Source: UBA6912 sp963792895 (GTDB lineage Bacteria > Actinomycetota > Acidimicrobiia > Spongiisociales > UBA5794). From it: a stretch of 64,000 nucleotides of DNA. The translations under genes were made by a program, and so were the position numbers. The first letter of the stretch is position 1. Every line of letters begins with the position of its first letter. The notes under the pieces are model-generated. The model saw only the letters and a program-made list of their open reading frames with translations, was not told where the DNA came from and ran no database searches. This document shows, piece by piece, positions 18,473 through 26,150 of the stretch. The DNA lies in assembly GCA_963792895.1 (NCBI GenBank), contig CAWBYA010000006.1:62001-126000 (forward strand), in the 5' to 3' direction.

Positions 18473-20191
18473 ATGGACTCGCCGCTGACCGCTCCGTGCA
18501 TCTTCTGTGGCAACGACCGCCCTATCGAGGCCGACCTTTGCCCGATGTGCGGTCGTGGCTGGATCGACGCCAAGCTCGCCGATCCCGAAACAGGCGACGA
18601 GATCGCGCGGCCGGAGACAACAGGCAGCGAAGCCGAGAACGCCGCCCCCGAGGAAGGGCCGCCTCCAGCGCCCAAACCGGACGTCGGCGACGCCGATCCA
18701 GTTCTCGCCGCAGATGCCGAGCCGAAGCCCGAACAGCTCGGCTTCACGACCGAAGACGACCCTGCGGACGCTGAGCCTGCCGACGACGATGCGCCGGACC
18801 CCGCGGATCAGCTTCGTCCACCGGTGCGCACCGACGCCACCAACACCGGATGGGACGACGTTGCGACAGCAGTGGTCTCGCGCTCCGCTCCGACCGTCCC
18901 CTTGGGACACGACGTCGTCCTGCCGCCCGTGCCTACTGCGCCGGACGCCGGCCCGGTCGGCGACCCTGCCGCTGCGGAGATTCCCGACATCACGACCCCA
19001 ACCGCACCACCGGACGCCGCTGATCCCACCCGCCCGGTGGTTCGACCACGCGAGGCTCCCGAGGAGGCCACGTTGGACCACGAAGACGAGCCCCAAACCC
19101 AACCAGACGAGACGGCAACCACGCCGGCTGAGCCAGCAGGGGATGCGCCGGAGGCCGCGCCGCCGATCACCGACGAGTGGGACATCGACATCCCCTGGGC
19201 AGAGCCGGCGGCCCCGGCCGACGCGCCGGTGCCCGAGGCGGAGACCGTCCTCGAACCCGAATCGCCCCGAGCGGCGCAGCCGCCCGAGTCGGCGTCGGCC
19301 GAGATGCGCCCAGATCCCTGGGACATGACCGACCTCGCACTCGAGCCAACGCCTGCAGACGCTGAAGCCCCGCCACGAGAACCGAGCATCGCCACCGCCG
19401 TGGCAGCGACGGCACCCGAGGCGGCTCGCGCCGACGGGCTGCGATCCCGGCGCGTGCAGAGCCTGTTCGTGGTCGGCGCCGTCGTGGCAGTGGTTGCGGC
19501 TTGGTTCCTGATCCTCGCCCTCATCACTCGAGGGGACGACCAGGACGTGGTTGCCGAGCCTCCCTCAGTCCCGGCGGCGACCACTCCGACCACGGCCGCT
19601 GAGCCAGACGAGACGGTTGCCACAACGACCGCCGCACCGGCCACCACCACGCCGGCAACGATCCCGCAGCTGACGGCCGAAGGCGAGCCGCTGGCCGTCG
19701 GCGAGCTTGCCCTGAGCGCATTCGCGCTCGGACCTTTCGACTTCAACACGACGGGCGCACTCGGCCGGTTGGTCGCGACCTTTGGCCAGCCCGATGCCGT
19801 TGGTCCAACGTCGGAGGAGTGGGGGACCTGCGCAGGCGACGATGGCTTCGTCGTCTCGTGGGGGCCGCTCGATGTGATCTTCCTCGGGCCAACGGACAAC
19901 GCCGCGCTCGTCGGGTACCGCGTCAGCGCCGACGGGGACCATCCTGCTGCGAGCCTCGCCACACTGTCGGGCTTCTCGGCCGGGGAGACGGTGGCGGACC
20001 TCGAAGCGACGTACGCCGACTTCGCCATCTCTTTCGAAGAAGTCGCCGGGACGAGCTCTTTCATCCTGACCAGGGTGACCGATGGAGTCACCCTGCTGTG
20101 GGGACCTGTGAGCTCGAGCGACCCTGACGGCATTGTCGAAGGCGTGTACTCGCCGCGGGCCTGTGACCAGGGCCCGCTTCCGTCGTCTTGA
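18473..20191 (+). CDS. Zinc-ribbon, single-span membrane protein with extracytoplasmic C-terminal domain (paralogue of the gene at 22333)
   Basis: 572 residues. An N-terminal zinc ribbon (CIFCGNDRPIEADLCPMCG) is followed by a long Pro/Glu/Ala-rich cytoplasmic linker (about 40-310), one membrane span (LFVVGAVVAVVAAWFLILALI, about 330-350), a Thr/Ala-rich stalk and a folded C-terminal domain of about 165 residues. That domain repeats key features of the protein encoded at 22333-23214: both have EWG(T/V)CxGD, a (V/I)xWGP strand, DLE(T)LSG..AG, YADF and LLWGP near the end, finishing with a YxPxAC motif. I do not recognise the domain. Two cysteines (in WGxC and xxAC) could form a disulfide. Confidence 0.8.
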   Translation: MDSPLTAPCIFCGNDRPIEADLCPMCGRGWIDAKLADPETGDEIARPETTGSEAENAAPEEGPPPAPKPDVGDADPVLAADAEPKPEQLGFTTEDDPADAEPADDDAPDPADQLRPPVRTDATNTGWDDVATAVVSRSAPTVPLGHDVVLPPVPTAPDAGPVGDPAAAEIPDITTPTAPPDAADPTRPVVRPREAPEEATLDHEDEPQTQPDETATTPAEPAGDAPEAAPPITDEWDIDIPWAEPAAPADAPVPEAETVLEPESPRAAQPPESASAEMRPDPWDMTDLALEPTPADAEAPPREPSIATAVAATAPEAARADGLRSRRVQSLFVVGAVVAVVAAWFLILALITRGDDQDVVAEPPSVPAATTPTTAAEPDETVATTTAAPATTTPATIPQLTAEGEPLAVGELALSAFALGPFDFNTTGALGRLVATFGQPDAVGPTSEEWGTCAGDDGFVVSWGPLDVIFLGPTDNAALVGYRVSADGDHPAASLATLSGFSAGETVADLEATYADFAISFEEVAGTSSFILTRVTDGVTLLWGPVSSSDPDGIVEGVYSPRACDQGPLPSS

Positions 20192-20294
20192 ATGATGGTT
20201 TCGCGTCGCCTCCTGCGACGTCTCGGCCGTCTGGTAGTGAGCGCCGGGAGCGCCGTAACATGAGACGCCTGCTGCCCACCCCCTGCGAGTGCCC

Positions 20295-22247
20295 ATGAAC
20301 GACGGACCGCCAGCATCGTCGCACGCCGACGGACTCGTGCGCCGCCTGTTCGCGCTCAGCAACGTCGTGGCGGTCGGACTTGGGCTCGCCGCATTCGGCG
20401 TTGCCTTGCGGGCGTGGAACTCAAACCAGGGTGCGGTGCTCGCCGCGATCGTCGGCGGGACCGTCACCGCCACGGTCTGGCTCATCTGGAACCGAGTCGC
20501 CGGTCTCCGTCCGGTCGGCAAGCTCATCGACCTCCCGCTGGTCGGATCGATTCCGGCGGGAGCCAAGTCGCTCACACCGACGCTCACCGACCCCGACTCA
20601 CCCGCAGCGGCCGCCTACCAGCGCGCCGCCACCAGGCTGGAGGCGACCACCCGTGGCCGGATTCTCCTCGTGGCCGGAATGAGCCCTGGTCAGGGGGCGA
20701 CCACTGCCGCCATCAACCTCGCTGTGGCTGCCACTCGGGCCGGCCGGAGGGCGCTGCTCGTGGACGGCGACCTGGATCGAAGAGTGCTCAGCCGGTTCGG
20801 GCGCACGGGGCTCTCGCCGGGTTTGGCCGAGCTGTCTGATGGCGGCGCAGACGTGCGCTCGGCGGCCCGCATGTGGGCGATCGACGCAACGAGCAGACTC
20901 CCCTTCATCCCCGCCGGCGGCGAGAACGGGCGCATCCATCACCTCGACGGTCCCGCGCTGGAGAGCGCGCTCCATGGCGCGACCGCGGCTGCCGACATCG
21001 TGCTCGTCGACACCGCCGCCAATGAGGATGTCGTGGCCGCGGCTCTCGGCCACGTTGCCGATGGCACGCTCCTCGTCCTTCCGCGAGCCGCAAGCCGTGC
21101 CACCATCGATGCTGCGCAGTCGCGAGCCGACCGAGTCGGTGCACCTCCGGTCGGCTACCTCGTGAACGAGGCGGCGCCGAGCCCGCCTTCGATCGACCAG
21201 CACCCCATCCTGCGCAGCCTCAAGCGCGCCATCACGACGGCGCTCCTCGTGTTGCTCGCCTACAGCGCATGGAACGGCGCACAGATCTGGGGTTCGTGGC
21301 GGAACGTCGAGCGGCAGGATTTCGACCTGATCGAGGCGAGTGCGCTTCTCCCCATGGCAGACGTGTCGGTCACCGACGATCTCGTCGACGAGGACGCCGA
21401 GACGGCCGGCACTGCGGTGCCGTCTGACGAGGGGTCGTTCCTCTCGGTGCTCCTGGTGGGCTCCGACCTCTCGGGGAATCTGGCAGACGTCATCATGCTG
21501 GCGATCGTCCCGGCGAACGGCGACGACCCGACGCTGGTATCGATCCCAAGGGATCTCTACCTGCGGAACCGATGCACCCAGACCTACACCAAGATCAATG
21601 CCAACCTCGCAGGCTGCAACGGGGTAAACGGGCCGACGGTTCTGGCCCTCGCCGTCGAGGAGTTCACTGGAGTCCCCGTCGACCACTTCGCGCTCTTCAC
21701 GTTCGATGGCTTCGAGCAGATCATCGACCAGGTCGGGGGAATCCAGATCTGCGTCGACCAGCCGGTGCGAGACAGCAAGTCCGACCTCGATCTCCCCGCT
21801 GGGTGCACCCAGGCCGATGGCAGTCAGGCGCTTGCGTGGGTGAGGTCGCGCCACACACAAGAGCTCGTCGATGGCCGGTGGCGAACAATGTCTGGCGTCA
21901 GCGACCTCACCCGGAATTCCCGCCAGCAGGACGTGCTGCTGGAGATGTTCACGAAGCTGCGCGACTTCAGCTCGCCCGCCGATCTCACGCAGACGGTCCG
22001 CAGCCTCTCGAACGCCTTCACCCTCGACGATCAGCTCAGCCTCACGGACGCCATACGGTTGGCGTGGGAGCTGCGCGACATCAACCCAGGGACCATTCAG
22101 ACCATCGAGATTCCCGTCGAGGCCAAGACCGCGTCCAATGGAGCCGCCGTTCTCCTCCCGACCGTCCCGTTCAACGAGCTGCTCCGGCAGGTCTATCCGG
22201 ACCTCGTCTCCCAAGACCCCACGGTCTCGCTGCCGGCAGACGAATGA
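20295..22247 (+). CDS. Fusion of tyrosine-kinase-like P-loop domain and LytR-CpsA-Psr (LCP) phosphotransferase domain
   Basis: About 650 residues. Two N-terminal spans (about 15-60) lead to a CpsD/BY-kinase-like ATPase domain with GMSPGQGATTAAINLAVA and RALLVDGDLDRR. The Walker A lysine is replaced by alanine and no C-terminal tyrosine cluster exists. Another span (ITTALLVLLAYSAW, near 315) leads outside to an LCP domain: VLLVGSDLSGNLADVIML, LVSIPRDLYL, TKINANLAGCNG, VGGIQICVD and ALAWVRSRH, with the expected Arg residues. LCP enzymes attach polymers to peptidoglycan, and BY kinases control polysaccharide export, so the fusion joins two steps normally in separate proteins. It is flanked by two paralogous membrane proteins. 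Confidence 0.85.
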   Translation: MNDGPPASSHADGLVRRLFALSNVVAVGLGLAAFGVALRAWNSNQGAVLAAIVGGTVTATVWLIWNRVAGLRPVGKLIDLPLVGSIPAGAKSLTPTLTDPDSPAAAAYQRAATRLEATTRGRILLVAGMSPGQGATTAAINLAVAATRAGRRALLVDGDLDRRVLSRFGRTGLSPGLAELSDGGADVRSAARMWAIDATSRLPFIPAGGENGRIHHLDGPALESALHGATAAADIVLVDTAANEDVVAAALGHVADGTLLVLPRAASRATIDAAQSRADRVGAPPVGYLVNEAAPSPPSIDQHPILRSLKRAITTALLVLLAYSAWNGAQIWGSWRNVERQDFDLIEASALLPMADVSVTDDLVDEDAETAGTAVPSDEGSFLSVLLVGSDLSGNLADVIMLAIVPANGDDPTLVSIPRDLYLRNRCTQTYTKINANLAGCNGVNGPTVLALAVEEFTGVPVDHFALFTFDGFEQIIDQVGGIQICVDQPVRDSKSDLDLPAGCTQADGSQALAWVRSRHTQELVDGRWRTMSGVSDLTRNSRQQDVLLEMFTKLRDFSSPADLTQTVRSLSNAFTLDDQLSLTDAIRLAWELRDINPGTIQTIEIPVEAKTASNGAAVLLPTVPFNELLRQVYPDLVSQDPTVSLPADE

Positions 22248-22332
22248 GCATCAGAGAAGTCGCCCACCGGCCGTAAGATGGTGGCGAGCAATCGACCGGT
22301 GTTGGCGCAACCGGTGCCAGCCAGGAGCCGAA

Positions 22333-23214
22333 GTGACCGATCGCAGCAACACCAACGACCCACTTGCCGGGATACAGTCGTATGAGGAGCTCGCCGGGTT
22401 GACCGGTGTCGAGCCTCTTCCGCCCCTCGAAGATCCGGGCCTGCCCCCCGCAATGCCGCCGCGCTCGCCGCTGCTGACCGGCTTGGTGCTCGGCCTGCTC
22501 CTCGTAGTCGTCAGCATTGCGCTTTTCCAGCTCCTGAGCGGTGACGACGACGCGACGGCCGGCGGGGAGGCGCCCACGGATCAAACCACAGCACCCGACA
22601 ACACGTCACCAGGCGACACGACCGGGTCGACGGCAGCAGTCGATGAACCGACCGCAACGACGCTCCCTGCGTCGACTGCCCCGCCGTACGTGGCCGGCGG
22701 TGAGCCTGTGGCCGTCGCCGACCTGCTCCTCGCAGTCGACGGCGTAGGGCCGATCAAGTTCGGCGAGCCTGCCGCATCTTCGATCGGCCGGCTCATCGCA
22801 AGCCTCGGGGACCCGGAACTGGATACGGGGCCACAACTCTCGACCGGCGAATGGGGTGTGTGCGAGGGCGACACCGAGAGGATCGTGCAATGGGGGCCGT
22901 TTGCCGCCATCGTCGTCGTCGACCCGGACGGCACCGAGACCTTTGCAGGCTATCGCCTCGATTTCTCACTCGGGGGATTCTCATCAGAGGCTGCCGACCT
23001 CGAGACGCTGAGCGGGCTGGCCGCCGGCGCCTCACTGCGCCAGCTCGAGCAGATCTACGCCGACTTCGATGTGACGACCGCAGAGGATCCGGCGATCGGA
23101 ACCGTGTGGCAGCTGAACAGCACCAACACGGGCAACCTCCTCCTCTGGGGCCCGCTGACCGCAGACGACACCGTGCGGGGCATATATGCTCCGGATGCGT
23201 GCGGCAGGTTCTAG
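22333..23214 (+). CDS. Single-span membrane protein with extracytoplasmic domain (paralogue of the gene at 18473)
   Basis: 293 residues, GTG start with AGGAG seven bases upstream. A short cytoplasmic N-terminus without zinc ribbon, one span (LLTGLVLGLLLVVVSIALF, about 47-65), a Thr-rich stalk, then a C-terminal domain of about 165 residues related throughout to the C-terminus of the protein encoded at 18473-20191. Shared elements include EWGVCEGD, VQWGP, DLETLSGLAAG, YADFDV, LLLWGP and IYAPDAC. The two paralogues bracket the LCP fusion gene, so a common role in handling an envelope polymer is plausible but unproven. Confidence 0.78.
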   Translation: MTDRSNTNDPLAGIQSYEELAGLTGVEPLPPLEDPGLPPAMPPRSPLLTGLVLGLLLVVVSIALFQLLSGDDDATAGGEAPTDQTTAPDNTSPGDTTGSTAAVDEPTATTLPASTAPPYVAGGEPVAVADLLLAVDGVGPIKFGEPAASSIGRLIASLGDPELDTGPQLSTGEWGVCEGDTERIVQWGPFAAIVVVDPDGTETFAGYRLDFSLGGFSSEAADLETLSGLAAGASLRQLEQIYADFDVTTAEDPAIGTVWQLNSTNTGNLLLWGPLTADDTVRGIYAPDACGRF

Positions 23215-23296
23215 GCGGTGAGCACTCGGTGGCGGGATCGAGGCCCCGGCGCTGGGCCACTATGATCGCCGCTGTCGCAACCGGACCGGAGCCGCA

Positions 23297-24043
23297 GTGA
23301 CCGTCAACAGTCGATTGAGAGCCGTTCTCTACGGAGCCATCGTCGGTGGCTTTCTCGCCCTCGTCGCCTTCGTCGTTCTCGGAGGACGTTTCGCGCTCGG
23401 TGCAGCAGTTGCGACACCGTTGATCAGCGGCTCACCTCGTGCGGCCATCGCCTTCTCCGCATCGTCGGGGGGCACCTACCTCATCGTCGTGGTCGCGGGC
23501 ATGCTCGGCGGATTGGTCGTCGCCGGCATCACGTATGGCGTGGCACGCGAGAGCGAACCCGAGGCCCCGAAGTTCCCCCTCCGCTATCAACTGCCGCTTG
23601 CGGCGCTCGTCTCAGGTGTTACCGCATACGCTGCCTTGCGAGGGGGCATCGGCGGGTTCGCAGACATCGCCGATGGCGTTGTGACGGTCACCGTGTTCCG
23701 CATGACCCTGGTGATCCTCATCGCCGGCCTGGTGGCCGGAGCGGTGACGGCATATGTGACCGACCGCTTGGCGCGACCGGAGCTCCTCGGGCTCGAAGGG
23801 GAGGCGTGGGAGACCCGCAGGGGAGTCATGACATCGATGACTCGCGCCGTGGGCACCCCTGTGGTCGCCGTCATGATGGCCGGTGCGTTTGCGCTCGGGC
23901 TCTCCCAGGTGCTCCTCGAGGCAGAGGGCACGCTCGCAGTCGCGCTGTTCGCCCTCGCCGGTGCCCTGGTGCTCGGCGGAGCCGTGTTGCTCGCCTACCG
24001 CCCATGGGATCGCAGCGACCGTCAGGACCAGCCCGCAGCCTGA
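23297..24043 (+). CDS. Multi-span membrane protein of unknown function
   Basis: 248 residues with about six hydrophobic segments (for example LYGAIVGGFLALVAFVVLGG, YLIVVVAGMLGGLVVAGI, MTLVILIAGLVAGAVTAYV). GTG start with GGAG upstream. There is no recognisable catalytic motif and I cannot assign a family. It follows the LCP-associated trio on the same strand with 82 bases between, so co-transcription is possible. Confidence 0.75.
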   Translation: MTVNSRLRAVLYGAIVGGFLALVAFVVLGGRFALGAAVATPLISGSPRAAIAFSASSGGTYLIVVVAGMLGGLVVAGITYGVARESEPEAPKFPLRYQLPLAALVSGVTAYAALRGGIGGFADIADGVVTVTVFRMTLVILIAGLVAGAVTAYVTDRLARPELLGLEGEAWETRRGVMTSMTRAVGTPVVAVMMAGAFALGLSQVLLEAEGTLAVALFALAGALVLGGAVLLAYRPWDRSDRQDQPAA

Positions 24044-24068
24044 CCCGTCTGGGTGCGGGATTGCGTCC

Positions 24069-24392
24069 TCATGCACCCGCGTCGTCCACTTCGAGGGCAA
24101 TCCAACGACCGTCGTCCAGCGTTTCGTAGTAGATGACGACAGGTGCACCGCTGCGGAGGTGATCCCGCAGATGCCCAATCGAGGCTCCTCCGTGGAATCG
24201 AACGCCCGGTGCCGGCTCGATCACCTGGTCGGTCCCGTCCGGCAATCGGACGACGAACTCCTCGACCGTCGTGAGGTCGCCCATCATGTCGATGACAACG
24301 CCGGTCACGCTCCGCTCGCTGCCGCCACACGATGCAAGGAGCGAAGCAACCGCCAGGAGCGCAACGACGACGGAGCGTCGTATGCGGCTCAC
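24069..24392 (-). CDS. Small lipoprotein at the end of the cytochrome oxidase cluster
   Basis: 107 residues with a GTG start overlapping the ctaG stop (GTGA). A signal peptide ends in the lipobox LASC, and the mature part (GVVIDMMGDLTTVEEFVVRLPDGT, PVVIYYETLDDGRWIALEV) looks like a small beta-barrel domain. No cofactor motif is seen. Its coupling to ctaG suggests a role in oxidase assembly or maintenance on the outer face of the membrane; function unknown. Confidence 0.72.
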   Translation of the reverse strand: MSRIRRSVVVALLAVASLLASCGGSERSVTGVVIDMMGDLTTVEEFVVRLPDGTDQVIEPAPGVRFHGGASIGHLRDHLRSGAPVVIYYETLDDGRWIALEVDDAGA

Positions 24393-25237
24393 ACGCGCGT
24401 GATGGTGCGCGCCGGGCCTGAATAGCGCTGCTCTTCCGCCCACCAGCTGAAGAACACGCCCGCGATGAAGCCCCACAACAACAGCCCGCCGCCCAGCTTC
24501 ATGACCAGACCGGCGATGACCTGATCGGTGTGGGCCGAGATGCCCCAGAGCCGCGGGAACGTCTCGTAGATCTTGTAGAGGGGCGTGTCGCCCAGCGTGA
24601 GAAACGATGCGGGGATGGTCGGCACCAGCGACTGAAGGAAGAGATACCCCATGCGCTGGAACGGCTCGAGACGCGGAATGTCCGGGATCGGGCCAACGAT
24701 CGGCCACCACATCAAGATCGCGGTGACGAACAGCATCAGGTGCATCACGAAGTGGAACGGCTCCGACACGAGCATCTGCTCGAGGATTCCCGGGACGTGG
24801 ATCAGGCCGAGAGTCGCATTGAACACGAACAGCGCGACGATCGGCTTCGTGAGGACGCGCATGACGGGCAAGATCGGGAGCACGAGGAGGCGAACAAGCC
24901 ACCATGGGGTGCCGTACAGCAGGAGCGGAGGAGCGATCAGCGCGATGCCGAGGTGTTCGACCATGTGGAAGATGAACAAGCTCGACTCGCCGAGATCGTG
25001 GAGCGGCCAGCCCGAGACCACGAGGATCGTGGCCAGCCCCGAGTAGAACAGAATCCGCTGGCGCCTGGTGACGGCTACCTCACCACGCGGTGAGTAGTGC
25101 ACGGCGAGACGGCGCACGGCGTACTCGTAGCCGATGACTGCGGCGACGATGACGCCGAGCACATCGAGGTGGAGATGGAAGCTCACGACGTCGGAGAAGG
25201 AAGCCGCGGCGGGCGAGTCGACCGCAATGTGCAACAC
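24389..25237 (-). CDS. ctaG: Cytochrome c oxidase assembly factor CtaG (caa3 type)
   Basis: 282 residues with about seven membrane spans, of the caa3_CtaG family required for assembly of caa3 oxidases, probably through copper delivery. Characteristic segments are FHMVEHLGIALIAPPLLLYGTP, FVMHLMLFVTAILMWWPIVGP and GDTPLYKIYETFPRLWG, with His residues in the second and fourth spans as in the family. GTG start, 11 bases after the subunit IV stop. This is not the soluble Cox11-type protein that shares the CtaG name. Confidence 0.9.
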   Translation of the reverse strand: MLHIAVDSPAAASFSDVVSFHLHLDVLGVIVAAVIGYEYAVRRLAVHYSPRGEVAVTRRQRILFYSGLATILVVSGWPLHDLGESSLFIFHMVEHLGIALIAPPLLLYGTPWWLVRLLVLPILPVMRVLTKPIVALFVFNATLGLIHVPGILEQMLVSEPFHFVMHLMLFVTAILMWWPIVGPIPDIPRLEPFQRMGYLFLQSLVPTIPASFLTLGDTPLYKIYETFPRLWGISAHTDQVIAGLVMKLGGGLLLWGFIAGVFFSWWAEEQRYSGPARTITRV

Positions 25238-25248
25238 GATCCCTCAGC

Positions 25249-25533
25249 TCACAGTGCTCGGAACGTGGCGAGGACGACAACGAAGAGAACGATCGCGCCG
25301 AACACGCCCACCAAGAAGAGGTTCTTCATCAGAGGCTTCTCGAACTTGAGGTGCATGAAGAAGGCCACGACGATGCCGAACTTCACTGCACCGAGACTGA
25401 TCAGGATCACCGGGAAGAAGTCGGACAGTTGCTCGATGTAGGCGACGGCAACCTCGAGAGCGGTGACGGCCGCCAGTGCGAAGGCAATGAGCCAATACGT
25501 CTTCGGCGTCGGGTGCGCGACGGTCTCGGACAT
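25249..25533 (-). CDS. Cytochrome c oxidase subunit IV family protein
   Basis: 94 residues, three membrane spans (LIAFALAAVTALEVAVAYI, VILISLGAVKFGIVVAFFMHL, LFLVGVFGAIVLFVVVLATF), matching the prokaryotic subunit IV family (PF03626). FFMHLKFEKPLMK is the conserved loop. It starts two bases after the ctaE stop, so it is part of the same operon; it likely stabilises the CuB site region of the complex. Confidence 0.88.
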   Translation of the reverse strand: MSETVAHPTPKTYWLIAFALAAVTALEVAVAYIEQLSDFFPVILISLGAVKFGIVVAFFMHLKFEKPLMKNLFLVGVFGAIVLFVVVLATFRAL

Positions 25534-25535
25534 GC

Positions 25536-26150
25536 TCAGAACACCTGGAGCAGATAGACGACAGTGAAGATGACGATCCAGACGATGTCGACGAAGTGCC
25601 AGTAGAGGGCAACCAACTCGATGTTGAGACCGCGATCCATGTGCAGGCTGCCGCTCAACGACAGGATGAACATGGCGGCGAGCATCATCACGCCCACCGC
25701 GACGTGGATGCCGTGGAATCCGGTCAGCATGTAGAAGGAGGAGCCGAAGGGGCTCACACTGAGGGTCAGCCCCTCGTGAACGAACTCGGTGAACTCGAAG
25801 ATCTGGCCGGCGAGGAACGTGCTGCCGAGCAATGCGGTCGCCCCCAACCACACTCGGCCCTGGCGGCTGTCTCCCAAGCGGAAGGAGTTGTCGGAAAGGA
25901 CCATGGTGAGCGAGCTCATCAGGAGCACGAAGGACGACGCGGACGTGAACGGGATGCTGAAGATCTCTGCACCTGGACCGCCCTCGGTGGTGTTCCGGTA
26001 CAGCAGGAACGTAGCGATCATCGCCCCGAAGAACAGGCATTCTGAACCGAGAAACACCCACATCGCAACCTTGCGGGTCCGGTAGACGTCGTGCTCGCCT
26101 TCGGGGTGCGCCACCGGAGGCAGCGCCTCGGCTACCGGGTGCGTGCTCAT
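25536..26150 (-). CDS. ctaE: Cytochrome c oxidase subunit III
   Basis: 204 residues, five membrane spans as in short bacterial subunit III proteins. Motifs include MWVFLGSECLFFGAMIATF at the first span, FYMLTGFHGIHVAVGVMM and ELVALYWHFVDIVWIVIF near the end. The start overlaps the ctaD stop (TGATG), arguing for translational coupling in the ctaCDEF order. Confidence 0.95.
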   Translation of the reverse strand: MSTHPVAEALPPVAHPEGEHDVYRTRKVAMWVFLGSECLFFGAMIATFLLYRNTTEGGPGAEIFSIPFTSASSFVLLMSSLTMVLSDNSFRLGDSRQGRVWLGATALLGSTFLAGQIFEFTEFVHEGLTLSVSPFGSSFYMLTGFHGIHVAVGVMMLAAMFILSLSGSLHMDRGLNIELVALYWHFVDIVWIVIFTVVYLLQVF

